Source: JBGSYN01 sp041750975
Lineage (GTDB): Bacteria; Pseudomonadota; Alphaproteobacteria; Geminicoccales; Geminicoccaceae
DNA: 44,145 bases
Direction of reading: 5' to 3'
Assembly: GCA_041750975.1 (NCBI GenBank)
Contig: JBGSYN010000217.1
Coordinates: 1-44,145 of the forward strand
How positions within the stretch are numbered: the first letter of the stretch is position 1; each line of letters begins with the position of its first letter. The translations under genes and the position numbers were made by a program. A model generated the notes under the pieces. The model was not told the origin of the DNA, did not search any database, and saw only the letters and a program-made list of their open reading frames with translations. Below are positions 22,822 to 31,584 of the stretch, piece by piece.

Positions 22822-24831
22822 ATGGACACCGCAGTTTCAGAGCCACGCCAGGACACTTCTGGCCGCGGCGATATCCGGATCACGTTCCCCGACGGCAGTG
22901 ATCGCCGATACACGAGCGGAACGACGGGCCATGAGATCGCGGGCTCGATCAGCAACAGCCTCGCGAAACGGGCGATGGCCATATGGGTCGACGACCGGCT
23001 GCGCGATCTTGACTACCCGATCACCGCCAATGCCACGCTGCGCATTCTCACCGACCGTGAGATCGACGACCCAGCCCTGATCGAGCTGGTGCGGCATGAT
23101 TGCGCTCATGTCATGGCGCAGGCCGTGCAGGAGCTGTTTCCCGGCACGCAGGTAACGATCGGCCCCGCCATCGAGAACGGCTTCTATTATGATTTCGCGC
23201 GCAACGAGCCGTTCCATCCCGAAGATCTCGAGCAGATCACCGAGCGAATGCAGGCGATCATGGCCCGCAACGAGCCGTTCCGGCGTGAGCTCGTCAGCCG
23301 TGACGAGGCGCGCCGGCGCTTCGACGAGCTCGGCGAAACCTACAAGCTCGAAATTCTCGAGGACATCCCGGAAGACCAGGATGTCACGATCTATCACCAG
23401 GGTTCGTGGTTTGATCTTTGCCGCGGCCCGCACGGGCCCTCGACCGGACGGATCGGCGCTTTCAAGCTGATGCGGATCGCCGGATCCTACTGGCGCGGCG
23501 ACAGCGACAATGCGCAATTGCAGCGGATCTACGGCACCGCCTATCCGACCCAAAAGCAGCTCGACGCCTATCTGCATCAGCTCGAGGAAGCCGAGAAGCG
23601 CGACCATCGCCGCCTGGGCCGGGAACTCGGTCTCTTTCACTTCCAGGAGGAAGCGCCGGGACAGGTCTTCTGGCACCATAATGGCTGGATCGTCTACACC
23701 GAGCTCTTGAACTACATGCGCCGCAAGGTGCGCCGGCACGGCTATCAGGAGATCAACACCCCGCAGCTCCTGGATTCGAGGTTCTGGGTCGCCTCCGGCC
23801 ATTGGGACAAATACCAGGACAACATGTTCATCTTCGATGACGGCCATCACGATCATCCGGCCGCCCTCAAGCCGATGAGCTGTCCCGGGGGTGCGCAGGT
23901 CTTCAAAGCCGATCTGCGGAGCTACCGCGATCTGCCGCTGCGCCTTGCCGAATTCGGCCATGTCTTCCGCAAGGAAGCCTCGGGCGCCCGGCACGGTCTC
24001 ATGCGGGTCCAGGCCTTCACCCAGGACGACGCCCACATCTTCTGCCGCGACGACCAGCTCGAGGACGAGGTCGTGGCGATGTGCGATCTGATCGAGGAAG
24101 TCTATGCCGATCTCGGCATGGCGGAGGATATCACGGTCCATTTCGCGACCCGCCCGGAGCAGCGGATCGGCCGCGAGGAGGATTGGGATCGCGCCGAGGC
24201 GGCCCTGCGCAAGGTGCTCGATCGGATCGACATGAAATGGGTCCTGAACGAGGGCGATGGCGCCTTTTACGCGCCCAAGCTTGATTTCAAGCTCAGGGAT
24301 GCGATCGGCCGCGAATGGCAATGCGGCACCGTCCAGGTCGACATGAACATGCCGCACCGGCTCGAGATGGAATATGTCGGCGACGACGGTGCCAAACATA
24401 CGCCGCATATGGTGCATAGGGCGATACTCGGCTCGTGCGAGCGCTTCATCGGCGTCCTGATCGAGCACTATGCGGGAAAGCTGCCGACCTGGCTGGCGCC
24501 GGTCCAGGCGGTCGTCGCCACCGTCACCAATGAGGCCGATGATTATGCGCGGCAGGTCGAGACCCGGCTCGACGAGGCGGGAATAAGGGTCAAGGCCGAC
24601 ACCACCAGCGACAAGATCGGTTACAAGGTGCGCCTCCACAGCCACGCCAAGGTGCCGGTGATTCTCGCCGTCGGCGGCCGCGAGGCCGAGGAGGGCAGTG
24701 TCTCGATGCGCCGGCTCGGCAGCCGCGAGCAGCAGACGATGCCGCTCGATCAGGCGGTGGAGACGCTCAAGCGCGACTGCGCCCCTCCGGACCAAGCCGC
24801 TCCGAGAAGCGGTTTGAAGCTGCCAGCTTGA
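22822..24831 (+). CDS. thrS: Threonyl-tRNA synthetase
   Basis: A 669-residue class II aminoacyl-tRNA synthetase charging tRNA-Thr. In order: TGS domain (about 12-75, FPDGSDRRYTSGTTGHEIA), editing/second additional domain (RHDCAHVMAQAVQELFPGTQ, FDLCRGPHGPSTG), catalytic core and anticodon-binding domain (WLAPVQAVVATVTNEADD). Zinc ligands are conserved: Cys in KPMSCPGG, His in ARHGLMRVQAF and His in HMVHRAILGS. The motif-2 Arg is in VFRKEASG. Two departures from the E. coli form are visible. The active-site strand reads SCPGGAQVF where NCPGHVQIF is usual, and the second editing His is Gln (AHVMAQ). The start lacks a strong ribosome-binding site. infC follows after 91 bp. Confidence 0.96.
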   Translation: MDTAVSEPRQDTSGRGDIRITFPDGSDRRYTSGTTGHEIAGSISNSLAKRAMAIWVDDRLRDLDYPITANATLRILTDREIDDPALIELVRHDCAHVMAQAVQELFPGTQVTIGPAIENGFYYDFARNEPFHPEDLEQITERMQAIMARNEPFRRELVSRDEARRRFDELGETYKLEILEDIPEDQDVTIYHQGSWFDLCRGPHGPSTGRIGAFKLMRIAGSYWRGDSDNAQLQRIYGTAYPTQKQLDAYLHQLEEAEKRDHRRLGRELGLFHFQEEAPGQVFWHHNGWIVYTELLNYMRRKVRRHGYQEINTPQLLDSRFWVASGHWDKYQDNMFIFDDGHHDHPAALKPMSCPGGAQVFKADLRSYRDLPLRLAEFGHVFRKEASGARHGLMRVQAFTQDDAHIFCRDDQLEDEVVAMCDLIEEVYADLGMAEDITVHFATRPEQRIGREEDWDRAEAALRKVLDRIDMKWVLNEGDGAFYAPKLDFKLRDAIGREWQCGTVQVDMNMPHRLEMEYVGDDGAKHTPHMVHRAILGSCERFIGVLIEHYAGKLPTWLAPVQAVVATVTNEADDYARQVETRLDEAGIRVKADTTSDKIGYKVRLHSHAKVPVILAVGGREAEEGSVSMRRLGSREQQTMPLDQAVETLKRDCAPPDQAAPRSGLKLPA

Positions 24832-24922
24832 ATTGCCATGCGGTTCTACCTTATTGTTTAGAGGTCACCTGCTTCAGGGCATGATGGCGCAACGATAACG
24901 AACCCGGAGTTCAGCGAACCGT

Positions 24923-25444
24923 ATGGCAGCACCCGCGCGCGATGAGACTCGCGTCAACGACCGTATCGAGGCGAACGAAGTTCGTCTCGTCGATCAAGAT
25001 GGCAATATGATTGGCGTCGTGCCGATCAGACGAGCCTTGCAGATGGCCGAGGAAGCCGGCCTGGATCTCGTCGAAGTCGCATCGAATGCCACACCCCCCG
25101 TCTGCAAGATCCTCGATTTCGGCAAATACAAATATGAGGCCCAGAAGAAGGCCAACGCCGCCCGCAAGAAGCAGAAGATCATCGAGGTCAAGGAAATCAA
25201 GATGCGCCCCAGCATCGATGACAATGACTACAACATCAAGATGAAGAAAGTCCGTGGCTTTCTCGACGAAGGTGACAAGGTCAAGGTCACGATGCGGTTC
25301 CGCGGCCGCGAGATGGCGCACCAGGAAATCGCCATGGATATCCTCTCCAAGGTCCGCGAGGAAATGTCGGATCTCGGCAAGGTCGAGCAGTTCCCGAAGC
25401 TCGAAGGTCGACAGATGGTCATGGTGATGGCGCCCCTAAAGTAA
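24923..25444 (+). CDS. infC: Translation initiation factor IF-3
   Basis: A 173-residue factor that binds the 30S subunit, blocks premature 50S joining and checks start-codon fidelity. The N-domain is typical (RVNDRIEANEVRLVDQDGNMIGVV), followed by the Lys-rich linker helix YKYEAQKKANAARKKQK. The C-domain holds EIKMRPSIDDNDYNIKMKK and VTMRFRGREMAHQEIA. The start is an ordinary ATG, unlike the AUU of E. coli infC, so autoregulation through a rare start codon is not supported here. The usual downstream rpmI-rplT are absent; an aminopeptidase gene follows. Confidence 0.97.
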   Translation: MAAPARDETRVNDRIEANEVRLVDQDGNMIGVVPIRRALQMAEEAGLDLVEVASNATPPVCKILDFGKYKYEAQKKANAARKKQKIIEVKEIKMRPSIDDNDYNIKMKKVRGFLDEGDKVKVTMRFRGREMAHQEIAMDILSKVREEMSDLGKVEQFPKLEGRQMVMVMAPLK

Positions 25445-25493
25445 CCTGGGTCGAACTAAGCACCCATTCGGCACGGAATTCTCGGGAGGGAAC

Positions 25494-27290
25494 GTGGCAG
25501 CACCGGAAGCAGCACGGCTCAGGCACCTGCGCGCCACTTTATGCGAGCTCGAACTCGACGGCTTGTTCCTGCCCCGGACGGACGATCTCGGCAGCGAATA
25601 TCTGCCGCCATCGGCGGAACGGGTCGCTTGGCTCACCGGCTTCAAAGGCTCGGCCGCCCAGGTTGTGGTCCTCCTCGAACGCGCCGCCGTCTTCAGCGAC
25701 GGACGCTATACCGTGCAACTCTCCCAGGAGGTCGATGAAAGCCTCTACGAGCGCTGCAACAGCGGCGAACTGCCGCCGTCACGCTGGCTGAGCGAGCATT
25801 TCCCCGAAAACGGCAGGCTAGGCTTCGATCCGAAGCTGGTGACGCGGGACCAGGCCCAGCGCCTCGCCAAGACCGTCGAAGCCAAGGGCGGCACGCTCGA
25901 GCCGCTCGAGACCAACCCGGTCGACGCGATCTGGACCGAACGGCCGGACGAACCGATCCATCCGGCGATGCTGCTCGACGACCGTTACGCCGGCGAGAGC
26001 AGTGCGGCCAAACGTGAGCGGATGGCGGCCGAGATCGCGAAAAAAGGCCTCGACTATCTGGTCGTCACCGCCTCCGACAGCGTCGCCTGGCTCTTAAACA
26101 TCCGGGGTGCGGATATCCCCTTCAATCCCCTGGTACTGAGCACCGCGATCCTGAAGGATGACGGCACCGCCGAATGGTTCGTCGACGAGCGGAAGCTCGG
26201 CCCGGACCTCCATCTCGCCAACGCCATCACGGTCCGCGCTTATGACACCTTCACGGACCGGCTCAGGGAAATCGGCGGCGAAGGGGCCAAGGTCCTGATC
26301 GACGCCAAGCGCACCCATCTGGGCTTTCTCGACGCGGTCGAGAAGGCGGGCGGCCGCGTGGTCGAGGGCGACGATCCCTGCGTTCTCGCTAAGGCAACCA
26401 AGAACCCGACGGAAATCGAGGGTGCCCGCGCCGCGCAGATCCGGGACGGCGCTGCCGTCACCCGCTTTCTCGCCTGGCTCGACGGCATCCCGCTCGACGG
26501 CAGCGAAAGCGAGATCAGTGCCGCGGCACGCCTCCTTGCCGAGCGCGCTAAGGACCCCTTCTTCCGCGGCGAAAGCTTTCCCGCGATCTCGGCGCACGGC
26601 CCCCATGCCGCCCTTCCGCACTACCGGGTCGACGAGACCGGCAACCGCCCGCTCACCGGCGACAGCATCTATCTGATCGATTCCGGCGGCCAATATCTCG
26701 ACGCCACGACCGACATCACCCGGACGGTCATCTTCGGCAACGCCACTCCCGAAATGCGCGAACGCTTCACCCTCGTCCTGAAGGGCCACATCGCCATCGC
26801 CGAGGCGGTCTTTCCCATAGGCACCAATGGCAGCCAGATCGATGTGCTGGCAAGGCAGGCGCTTTGGCGCCATGGCCTGGATTTCGATCACGGCACCGGT
26901 CACGGCATCGGCAGCTATCTTTGCGTCCATGAAGGCCCGCAGCGGATTTCCAAATCCGGCCCGAGTGCCGCCTTCGCCGCCGGCATGATCGTCTCCAACG
27001 AGCCCGGCTTCTACAAGGCCGGCGAGTACGGCATCCGCAGCGAGAACCTGGTCCTGGTCGTGGCCCGTCCCAAGCCCAAGCATGGCGAGCGCGATCTTTT
27101 CGGCTTCGAAACCCTCACCCTCGCCCCCTTCGACCGCCGCCTGATCGAGCCCGACCTCCTCACGGCCGAGGAAATCGCCTGGCTCGACGCCTATCACGCC
27201 CGCGTCCGCGACCAGCTCACCCCCCTCCTCGACACCCCAACCGCCGCCTGGCTGCAAGCGGCAACCCAACCACTAGCCCCCACCCCTTAA
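25494..27290 (+). CDS. Aminopeptidase P family (M24B) Xaa-Pro peptidase
   Basis: A 598-residue long-form aminopeptidase P that releases N-terminal residues preceding proline, in the cytoplasm. Two creatinase-like N-terminal domains (about 1-310) are followed by the pita-bread catalytic domain. The dimetal site is recognisable: Asp residues in LIDSGGQYLDATTDITRT, His in FDHGTGHGIGSYLCVHEGP, Glu in VSNEPGFYKAGEYGIRSENL and a final Glu in FGFETLTLAPFD. The GTG start at 25494 has an excellent GGGAGGG ribosome-binding site (25484-25490). It directly follows infC by 49 bp. Confidence 0.95.
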   Translation: MAAPEAARLRHLRATLCELELDGLFLPRTDDLGSEYLPPSAERVAWLTGFKGSAAQVVVLLERAAVFSDGRYTVQLSQEVDESLYERCNSGELPPSRWLSEHFPENGRLGFDPKLVTRDQAQRLAKTVEAKGGTLEPLETNPVDAIWTERPDEPIHPAMLLDDRYAGESSAAKRERMAAEIAKKGLDYLVVTASDSVAWLLNIRGADIPFNPLVLSTAILKDDGTAEWFVDERKLGPDLHLANAITVRAYDTFTDRLREIGGEGAKVLIDAKRTHLGFLDAVEKAGGRVVEGDDPCVLAKATKNPTEIEGARAAQIRDGAAVTRFLAWLDGIPLDGSESEISAAARLLAERAKDPFFRGESFPAISAHGPHAALPHYRVDETGNRPLTGDSIYLIDSGGQYLDATTDITRTVIFGNATPEMRERFTLVLKGHIAIAEAVFPIGTNGSQIDVLARQALWRHGLDFDHGTGHGIGSYLCVHEGPQRISKSGPSAAFAAGMIVSNEPGFYKAGEYGIRSENLVLVVARPKPKHGERDLFGFETLTLAPFDRRLIEPDLLTAEEIAWLDAYHARVRDQLTPLLDTPTAAWLQAATQPLAPTP

Positions 27291-27302
27291 AACCCCGGGG
27301 TT

Positions 27303-27326
27303 CCAGGGGCCCATCAAGGCCCCTGG
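27303..27326 (+). terminator. GC-rich hairpin after the aminopeptidase gene
   Basis: CCAGGGGCC (27303-27311) and GGCCCCTGG (27318-27326) form a perfect 9-bp stem with a 6-base loop, 13 bases after the M24 stop. A 12-bp palindrome AACCCCGGGGTT lies just before it (27291-27302). No U-run follows, so termination would be Rho-assisted, or the element may simply stabilise the 3' end. Confidence 0.4.
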
Positions 27327-27418
27327 CCTCATCCTCCCCCCGCCTCAACGCGCCGCACCCTCCAGGCGGAACGGAAACGCCTCTGAAGCTTTAAAGGGCA
27401 AACCAATGGAGCTTTCAA

Positions 27419-28723
27419 ATGCGCATCCGCTTGCCATTCGCCTTCAGTATTATTGCCCTTCCCGCTATCGCCCTGGCGCAGGAAATGCCGCCCGGCTTCG
27501 GCCCCGATCCGCAACTTCCGAAACCCGACGGGGATATCATCCCGACCGTCAATATCGCCCCTGCAGAGCGCTGGGAAAGCGGCGAGGGCCCGATCGCAGG
27601 GGAAGGCCTCGAAGTCCAGCTCTTCGCCGAAGGCCTCGATCACCCGCGCTGGCTCTATGCCCTGCCCAATGGCGACGTGCTGGTCGCGGAGACCAACGCC
27701 CCCGAGCGGCCGGAAGACGGCGACGGCCTGAAGGGTACGGCCATGGCAGTCGTCATGGATTGGGCCGGTGCCGCCGTGCCGAGTGCTAACCGGATAACGC
27801 TCCTGCGCGACGAGGACGGCGACGGCACCGCGGAACAGAGCTTTCCCTTCCTCGAGGGACTTCATTCGCCCTTCGGCATGTCCCTCGTCGACGACACGTT
27901 CTATGTCGCCAATACCGATGCGATCGTGGGCTTCCCCTACAAGACCGGCCAGACCAGGATCGATGCCGAGGGCAAAACCCTCACCTCATTGCCCGGCGGC
28001 CCGCTCAATCATCACTGGACCAAGAACATCGTCGCCAGCCCCGACGGCACGAAACTCTATGCGAGCGTGGGCTCCAACAGCAATGTCGGCGAGAACGGCC
28101 TCGACAAGGAAGAAGGCCGTGCCGCGATCTGGGAAGTCGACATCGCCACCGGCGACAAGCGCCTCTTCGGCACCGGCCTGCGCAATCCCGTCGGCATGGA
28201 CGTGCAGCCCGAAACCGGCGAACTCTGGACGGCCGTCAACGAACGCGACGAGATCGGCGACGACCTGCCGCCTGACTACATGACGTCAGTCGAGGACGGC
28301 GGCTTCTATGGATGGCCCTTCAGCTATTACGGCCAGCATGTCGACGAGCGCGTCGAACCGCAAAATCCCGAACTTGTCGCTCAGGCCATCCCACCCGACT
28401 ACGCCCTCGGCGCCCATACCGCATCGCTCGGCCTAGTCTTTTCCGACGGCGCAGCGGCCCTGCCCGAGACCTATGCCGAGGGTGCGTTCGTCGGACAGCA
28501 CGGCTCGTGGAACCGTTCGGAATTGGCGGGCTACGAGGTGATCTTCGTGCCCTTCGCCGATGGCGAGCCTTCGGGACCGCCGACCGACGTGCTTACCGGT
28601 TTCGTCGATAGCGACGGCGACGCCCAGGGCCGCCCGGTCGGCGTCATCATCGACCAGGCAGGAGCCTTGCTCGTCGCCGACGACGTCGGCAACCGCATCT
28701 GGCGCGTGACGGGCAAGAACTAG
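27419..28723 (+). CDS. PQQ-type glucose/sorbosone dehydrogenase (secreted)
   Basis: A 434-residue exported protein with a signal peptide MRIRLPFAFSIIALPAIALA. The mature part is the six-bladed soluble glucose dehydrogenase / L-sorbosone dehydrogenase fold: GLDHPRWLYALPNGDVLVAE at the N-terminus, LLRDEDGDGTAE, GPLNHHWTKNIVASPDG, FGTGLRNPVGMDVQPETG, and GSWNRSELAGYEVIFVPF near the end. The family uses PQQ and Ca2+ to oxidise sugars in the periplasm and passes electrons to the respiratory chain. PQQ synthesis genes are not here. The ATG at 27419 has GGAG 5-8 bases upstream. The true substrate is unknown. Confidence 0.88.
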   Translation: MRIRLPFAFSIIALPAIALAQEMPPGFGPDPQLPKPDGDIIPTVNIAPAERWESGEGPIAGEGLEVQLFAEGLDHPRWLYALPNGDVLVAETNAPERPEDGDGLKGTAMAVVMDWAGAAVPSANRITLLRDEDGDGTAEQSFPFLEGLHSPFGMSLVDDTFYVANTDAIVGFPYKTGQTRIDAEGKTLTSLPGGPLNHHWTKNIVASPDGTKLYASVGSNSNVGENGLDKEEGRAAIWEVDIATGDKRLFGTGLRNPVGMDVQPETGELWTAVNERDEIGDDLPPDYMTSVEDGGFYGWPFSYYGQHVDERVEPQNPELVAQAIPPDYALGAHTASLGLVFSDGAAALPETYAEGAFVGQHGSWNRSELAGYEVIFVPFADGEPSGPPTDVLTGFVDSDGDAQGRPVGVIIDQAGALLVADDVGNRIWRVTGKN

Positions 28724-29331
28724 CCCTACAACTCCCGGGAGGCGACGGCCTCCCCATACCCCACGGCCTGTTGGGAAAGAGTGCGCTTTGACTGAGGTGC
28801 AGAGCCTTCCGACCTTCGCAATGTGCGCTGTATCCAACAATCCGGTATAACATTGAGATGTTAGGAATAACAGGAGCACAATCTTAAGTAATTCTAGCTG
28901 ACAAAAATATTGTAATAGTATTTGTCCAAGTCGAAAGGGATTGGCGCTCATAGGCTGTTGTACCCATCTCGACTTCTCAGCCTCATTGACCTGTGCGAAC
29001 GCGAATAGGAAATTGTCTCGATCAAGGCCAAGAAGGTCTTCGATGGCGCCGACACCAGCAGGCTAGGAGGTCGCGGTATTTGGTCTTTATATAGCCTCAC
29101 ATTCCTAGAACATGTGGTTTGATTGTGGTAGTCTGGCGTGTTGCCCTCTGCTCACGCCTGTCGGTGTGCCATGGATGAATGGGAAAAGTTTATTGCACAA
29201 ACGATTGCCGCGGGGGCGCGGGGGTGATCGTATCACCCCCGCGAGTCTTTCTCCAAGCCCGATCGCTTGCGGGGCGAGCCGCCCTTGAATAGAGTTGGGC
29301 CAAGTCGAGCGGCCGGGACCTGGAGGGATTG
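28724..29331. other. 608-bp gene-free, locally low-GC region upstream of the amino-sugar cassette
   Basis: No ORF of credible coding character is found on either strand. The stretch 28840-28930 (with runs such as ACAAAAATATTG) and 29085-29205 are markedly AT-richer than the window. Near its end lie a LacI-operator-like near-palindrome CAAACGATTG (29198-29207) and a strong hairpin at 29217-29243. The low GC and lack of genes fit the upstream border or regulatory region of an acquired operon. Confidence 0.45.
29217..29243 (+). terminator. Perfect 12-bp hairpin upstream of the DegT gene
   Basis: CGCGGGGGTGAT (29217-29228), loop CGT, then ATCACCCCCGCG (29232-29243), followed by AGTCTTTCTCC. The stem is very stable and the downstream is pyrimidine-rich, so it can act as a terminator or attenuator. 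It lies 89 bases before the DegT-family start, so it may also protect the operon from read-through or serve as an operator. Confidence 0.45.
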
Positions 29332-30576
29332 ATGTACATCGTCGGTGACGAGGAAGCTGATGCCATTGCGAAGGTGATCCGGGAGGGATCGCTGTTTCGC
29401 TACGGGGTCGGCCAGGAGTGCGACCGCTTCGAAGCGCGCTATGCCGAATTCCTGGGCGTCGAGCATGTGGCGTTGACGGTGAGCGGGACGTTCGCGCTCT
29501 CGGCGGCGATGATCGCCGTTGGCCTCGGCCCCGGCGACGAGGTGCTGATCCCGGCCCACACCTATATGGCGACGGCAACGGCGGTGCTGACGACGGGGGC
29601 CATCCCGGTGATCGTCGATATCGATGCGAGCATCACGATCGACCCCGAGGCGGTCGAGGCCGCGATCGGCCCCCGGACCCGGGCGGTGGTGCCGGTCCAT
29701 ATGTGGGGGGCCGCCTGCAACATGGACGCCATCATGGCGATTGCCGAGCGGCACGGCCTCTGGGTGATCGAGGATAGTTGTCAGGGTGTCGGTGGTGGCT
29801 ATGAGGGCCGGAAGATGGGGGCGATCGGCCACATCGGCGCCTACAGCTTCAATTATTTCAAGAACATGACGTGCGGCGAAGGCGGTGCGGTTGCGACCTC
29901 GGACGACAAGCTCGCCGAGCGCGCACGCTGCGCCATCGATCCCTGCCATTTCTATTGGACCGGGCGCAGCGACGGCCTGCAACCGTTTGCCGGCAATGGC
30001 GGGCGCGCCTCCGAGATCCAGGGGGCCATGCTCAATGTGCAGCTCGACCGCATCGATGGCATCGTTCAGGCCATGCATGAGGAAAAAAAGCAGATCCTGG
30101 CCGGCACGGCGCAGCTCGGCAATCTCGGGCTCGAGCCGTCGCCGATGAACAGTCCCGAGCACGATGTCGCCGCCCATGTCATGTATCTCCTGCCCTCGGC
30201 CGAGGCGGCTGCCAAGTTCACAGCGATTTATCCGGCGGTGATCGCCGGCAACACAGGACGGCATACCTATACTGAGTGGGATCAGGTGCTCATGGGGGCA
30301 GGGGCGGCGCATCCGTCGATGAACCCTTACAACCATCCGGACAACGCACCCTGCCGGCGCACCTATAGCAAGGAGATGTGTCAGCGCTCGCTCGACATCC
30401 TAAACCGCACCATCATGGTGCCGACCCATCCCCACCACGATCAGGCCGAAATCGACGCCATCATCCACAACATCGGTGTCGCCGCCCGCGTGGCGCTCGC
30501 CGGCATGAGCCGCGAAGAAGCCGATATCAAGGCCACCACCGCCCTCGACGCCCAGAAATTCGACATGACCGCCTGA
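29332..30576 (+). CDS. DegT/DnrJ/EryC1/StrS-family PLP-dependent sugar aminotransferase
   Basis: A 414-residue aminotransferase that moves an amino group between glutamate/glutamine and a keto-sugar or keto-cyclitol. The fold-type-I PLP site is complete: SGTFALSAAM for phosphate, DSCQG with Asp148 against the pyridine N, and Lys177 in YSFNYFKNMTCGEGGA as Schiff-base lysine. The C-terminal ~50 residues beyond the usual end (after HPHHDQAEIDAII) are an extra helical segment. The ATG at 29332 has TGGAGGGA 5 bases upstream. It is the first gene of a five-gene same-strand group with a deacetylase and a sugar ABC importer, which suggests use in catabolism of an amino sugar rather than in antibiotic or O-antigen synthesis. 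Confidence 0.92.
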   Translation: MYIVGDEEADAIAKVIREGSLFRYGVGQECDRFEARYAEFLGVEHVALTVSGTFALSAAMIAVGLGPGDEVLIPAHTYMATATAVLTTGAIPVIVDIDASITIDPEAVEAAIGPRTRAVVPVHMWGAACNMDAIMAIAERHGLWVIEDSCQGVGGGYEGRKMGAIGHIGAYSFNYFKNMTCGEGGAVATSDDKLAERARCAIDPCHFYWTGRSDGLQPFAGNGGRASEIQGAMLNVQLDRIDGIVQAMHEEKKQILAGTAQLGNLGLEPSPMNSPEHDVAAHVMYLLPSAEAAAKFTAIYPAVIAGNTGRHTYTEWDQVLMGAGAAHPSMNPYNHPDNAPCRRTYSKEMCQRSLDILNRTIMVPTHPHHDQAEIDAIIHNIGVAARVALAGMSREEADIKATTALDAQKFDMTA

Positions 30577-30602
30577 GCTCGCAACAAACGGGGAGGAATG
30601 GA

Positions 30603-31493
30603 ATGAGCGTTGCCGAACGTCTGGGCTATCCGGCCGATGCGCGGATCGTCGTCGCCCATGTCGACGATGTCGGGATGTGCCACGGATCGAATGCAGCTTT
30701 TGCAGAACTATCCGGCAAGGGTTTCATCACCTGCGGCTCGGTGATGCCGCCTTGTCCCTGGATGCTCGAAGCCGTCGAGACGGCAAAATCACGCCCCGAA
30801 CTCGATCTCGGCGTCCATCTGACGCTCACCAGCGAGTGGAAATATTATCGCTGGCGGCCGCTGACCGGCTCGACGCGGGCGAGCGGGCTGGTTGATGAAG
30901 ATGGCTATTTCTGGCGCTCGGCCAGGGAAACCATCCAGCATGCGGATCTCGGCGCCGTCGATGAAGAGTTGCGGGCGCAGATCGAGGCGGTGACGAGCCG
31001 TGGTGTCGCCCCCTCCCATGTCGATTGTCATATGGGCACGGCCCTGGCACCGCGTTTCGCCGAGACCTTCTTCAAGGTCTGTGCCGATTACGGGCTCACC
31101 GCATTGATGCCTCGGGACTGGAACGCCTATCTGAGCGGCCTGCATATGGCAGGGCCCGAAAATGACGTGCATGCAACGCGCGTCGCGGCGTTCGAGGCCA
31201 GGGGCCTGCCGGTGATCGATCATTTTGTCGAGACCCCGTGGCTCGACGAACCTGGGCATGGCGAGACGGCCTATAAGGCGCTGATCGAGCGGCTCGAGCC
31301 CGGGCTCTCGTTCATGGCGCTCCATCCGAACCTGGCAGGCGATATCGAGGTGATCGATCCGCCGCGCTGCCATTGCCGCACGGACGAGGTCCGAATCTTC
31401 CAGAGCGATTGGTTTTTGGACCTTCTGCGCCACTCGACACTCCATCTTCTGAGCTTTCGTGACCTCGTCGAGCGCGTCAAGGCAGCGGCCTGA
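30603..31493 (+). CDS. ChbG/YdjC-family carbohydrate deacetylase
   Basis: A 296-residue metal-dependent N-deacetylase-like protein. The hallmark Asp pair is Asp21-Asp22 in VVAHVDDVGMCHGSN. Further conserved elements are LDLGVHLTLTSEW with a metal His, PSHVDCHMG with another, and FMALHPNLAG near the C-terminus. E. coli ChbG deacetylates chitobiose; related enzymes act on various N-acetyl sugars. The ATG at 30603 was chosen because GGGGAGG lies just upstream; the open frame upstream belongs to the aminotransferase region. It follows the aminotransferase by 26 bp. The pairing suggests that an N-acetyl group is removed and the freed amine exchanged. Confidence 0.87.
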   Translation: MSVAERLGYPADARIVVAHVDDVGMCHGSNAAFAELSGKGFITCGSVMPPCPWMLEAVETAKSRPELDLGVHLTLTSEWKYYRWRPLTGSTRASGLVDEDGYFWRSARETIQHADLGAVDEELRAQIEAVTSRGVAPSHVDCHMGTALAPRFAETFFKVCADYGLTALMPRDWNAYLSGLHMAGPENDVHATRVAAFEARGLPVIDHFVETPWLDEPGHGETAYKALIERLEPGLSFMALHPNLAGDIEVIDPPRCHCRTDEVRIFQSDWFLDLLRHSTLHLLSFRDLVERVKAAA

Positions 31494-31584
31494 TTGCGGA
31501 CCGCCCCGAGTTTCGCTACGCATTGTTGCGGGGGCCCGCTCAACAGGGGGCGAGGCACGTAAATAATGATCTGGAGGTTGAATA

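Noticed and set aside
22837..24795. Long open frame (652 codons) antisense to thrS
   Set aside because: Covers the thrS gene exactly on the opposite strand. Its composition is the mirror of GC-rich codon bias and no domain is readable.
26094..27269. 391-codon minus-strand open frame over the aminopeptidase P gene
   Set aside because: No recognisable motif. The plus strand carries a complete M24 active site and a strong ribosome-binding site.
27291..27302. 12-bp palindrome AACCCCGGGGTT as an operator
   Set aside because: Lies right after a stop codon in C-rich DNA beside a terminator-like hairpin; chance or 3'-end structure is more likely.
28433..28951. Minus-strand open frame of 172 codons entering the gene-free region
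   Set aside because: Mostly antisense to the dehydrogenase gene. The part outside it is AT-rich and lacks coding character.
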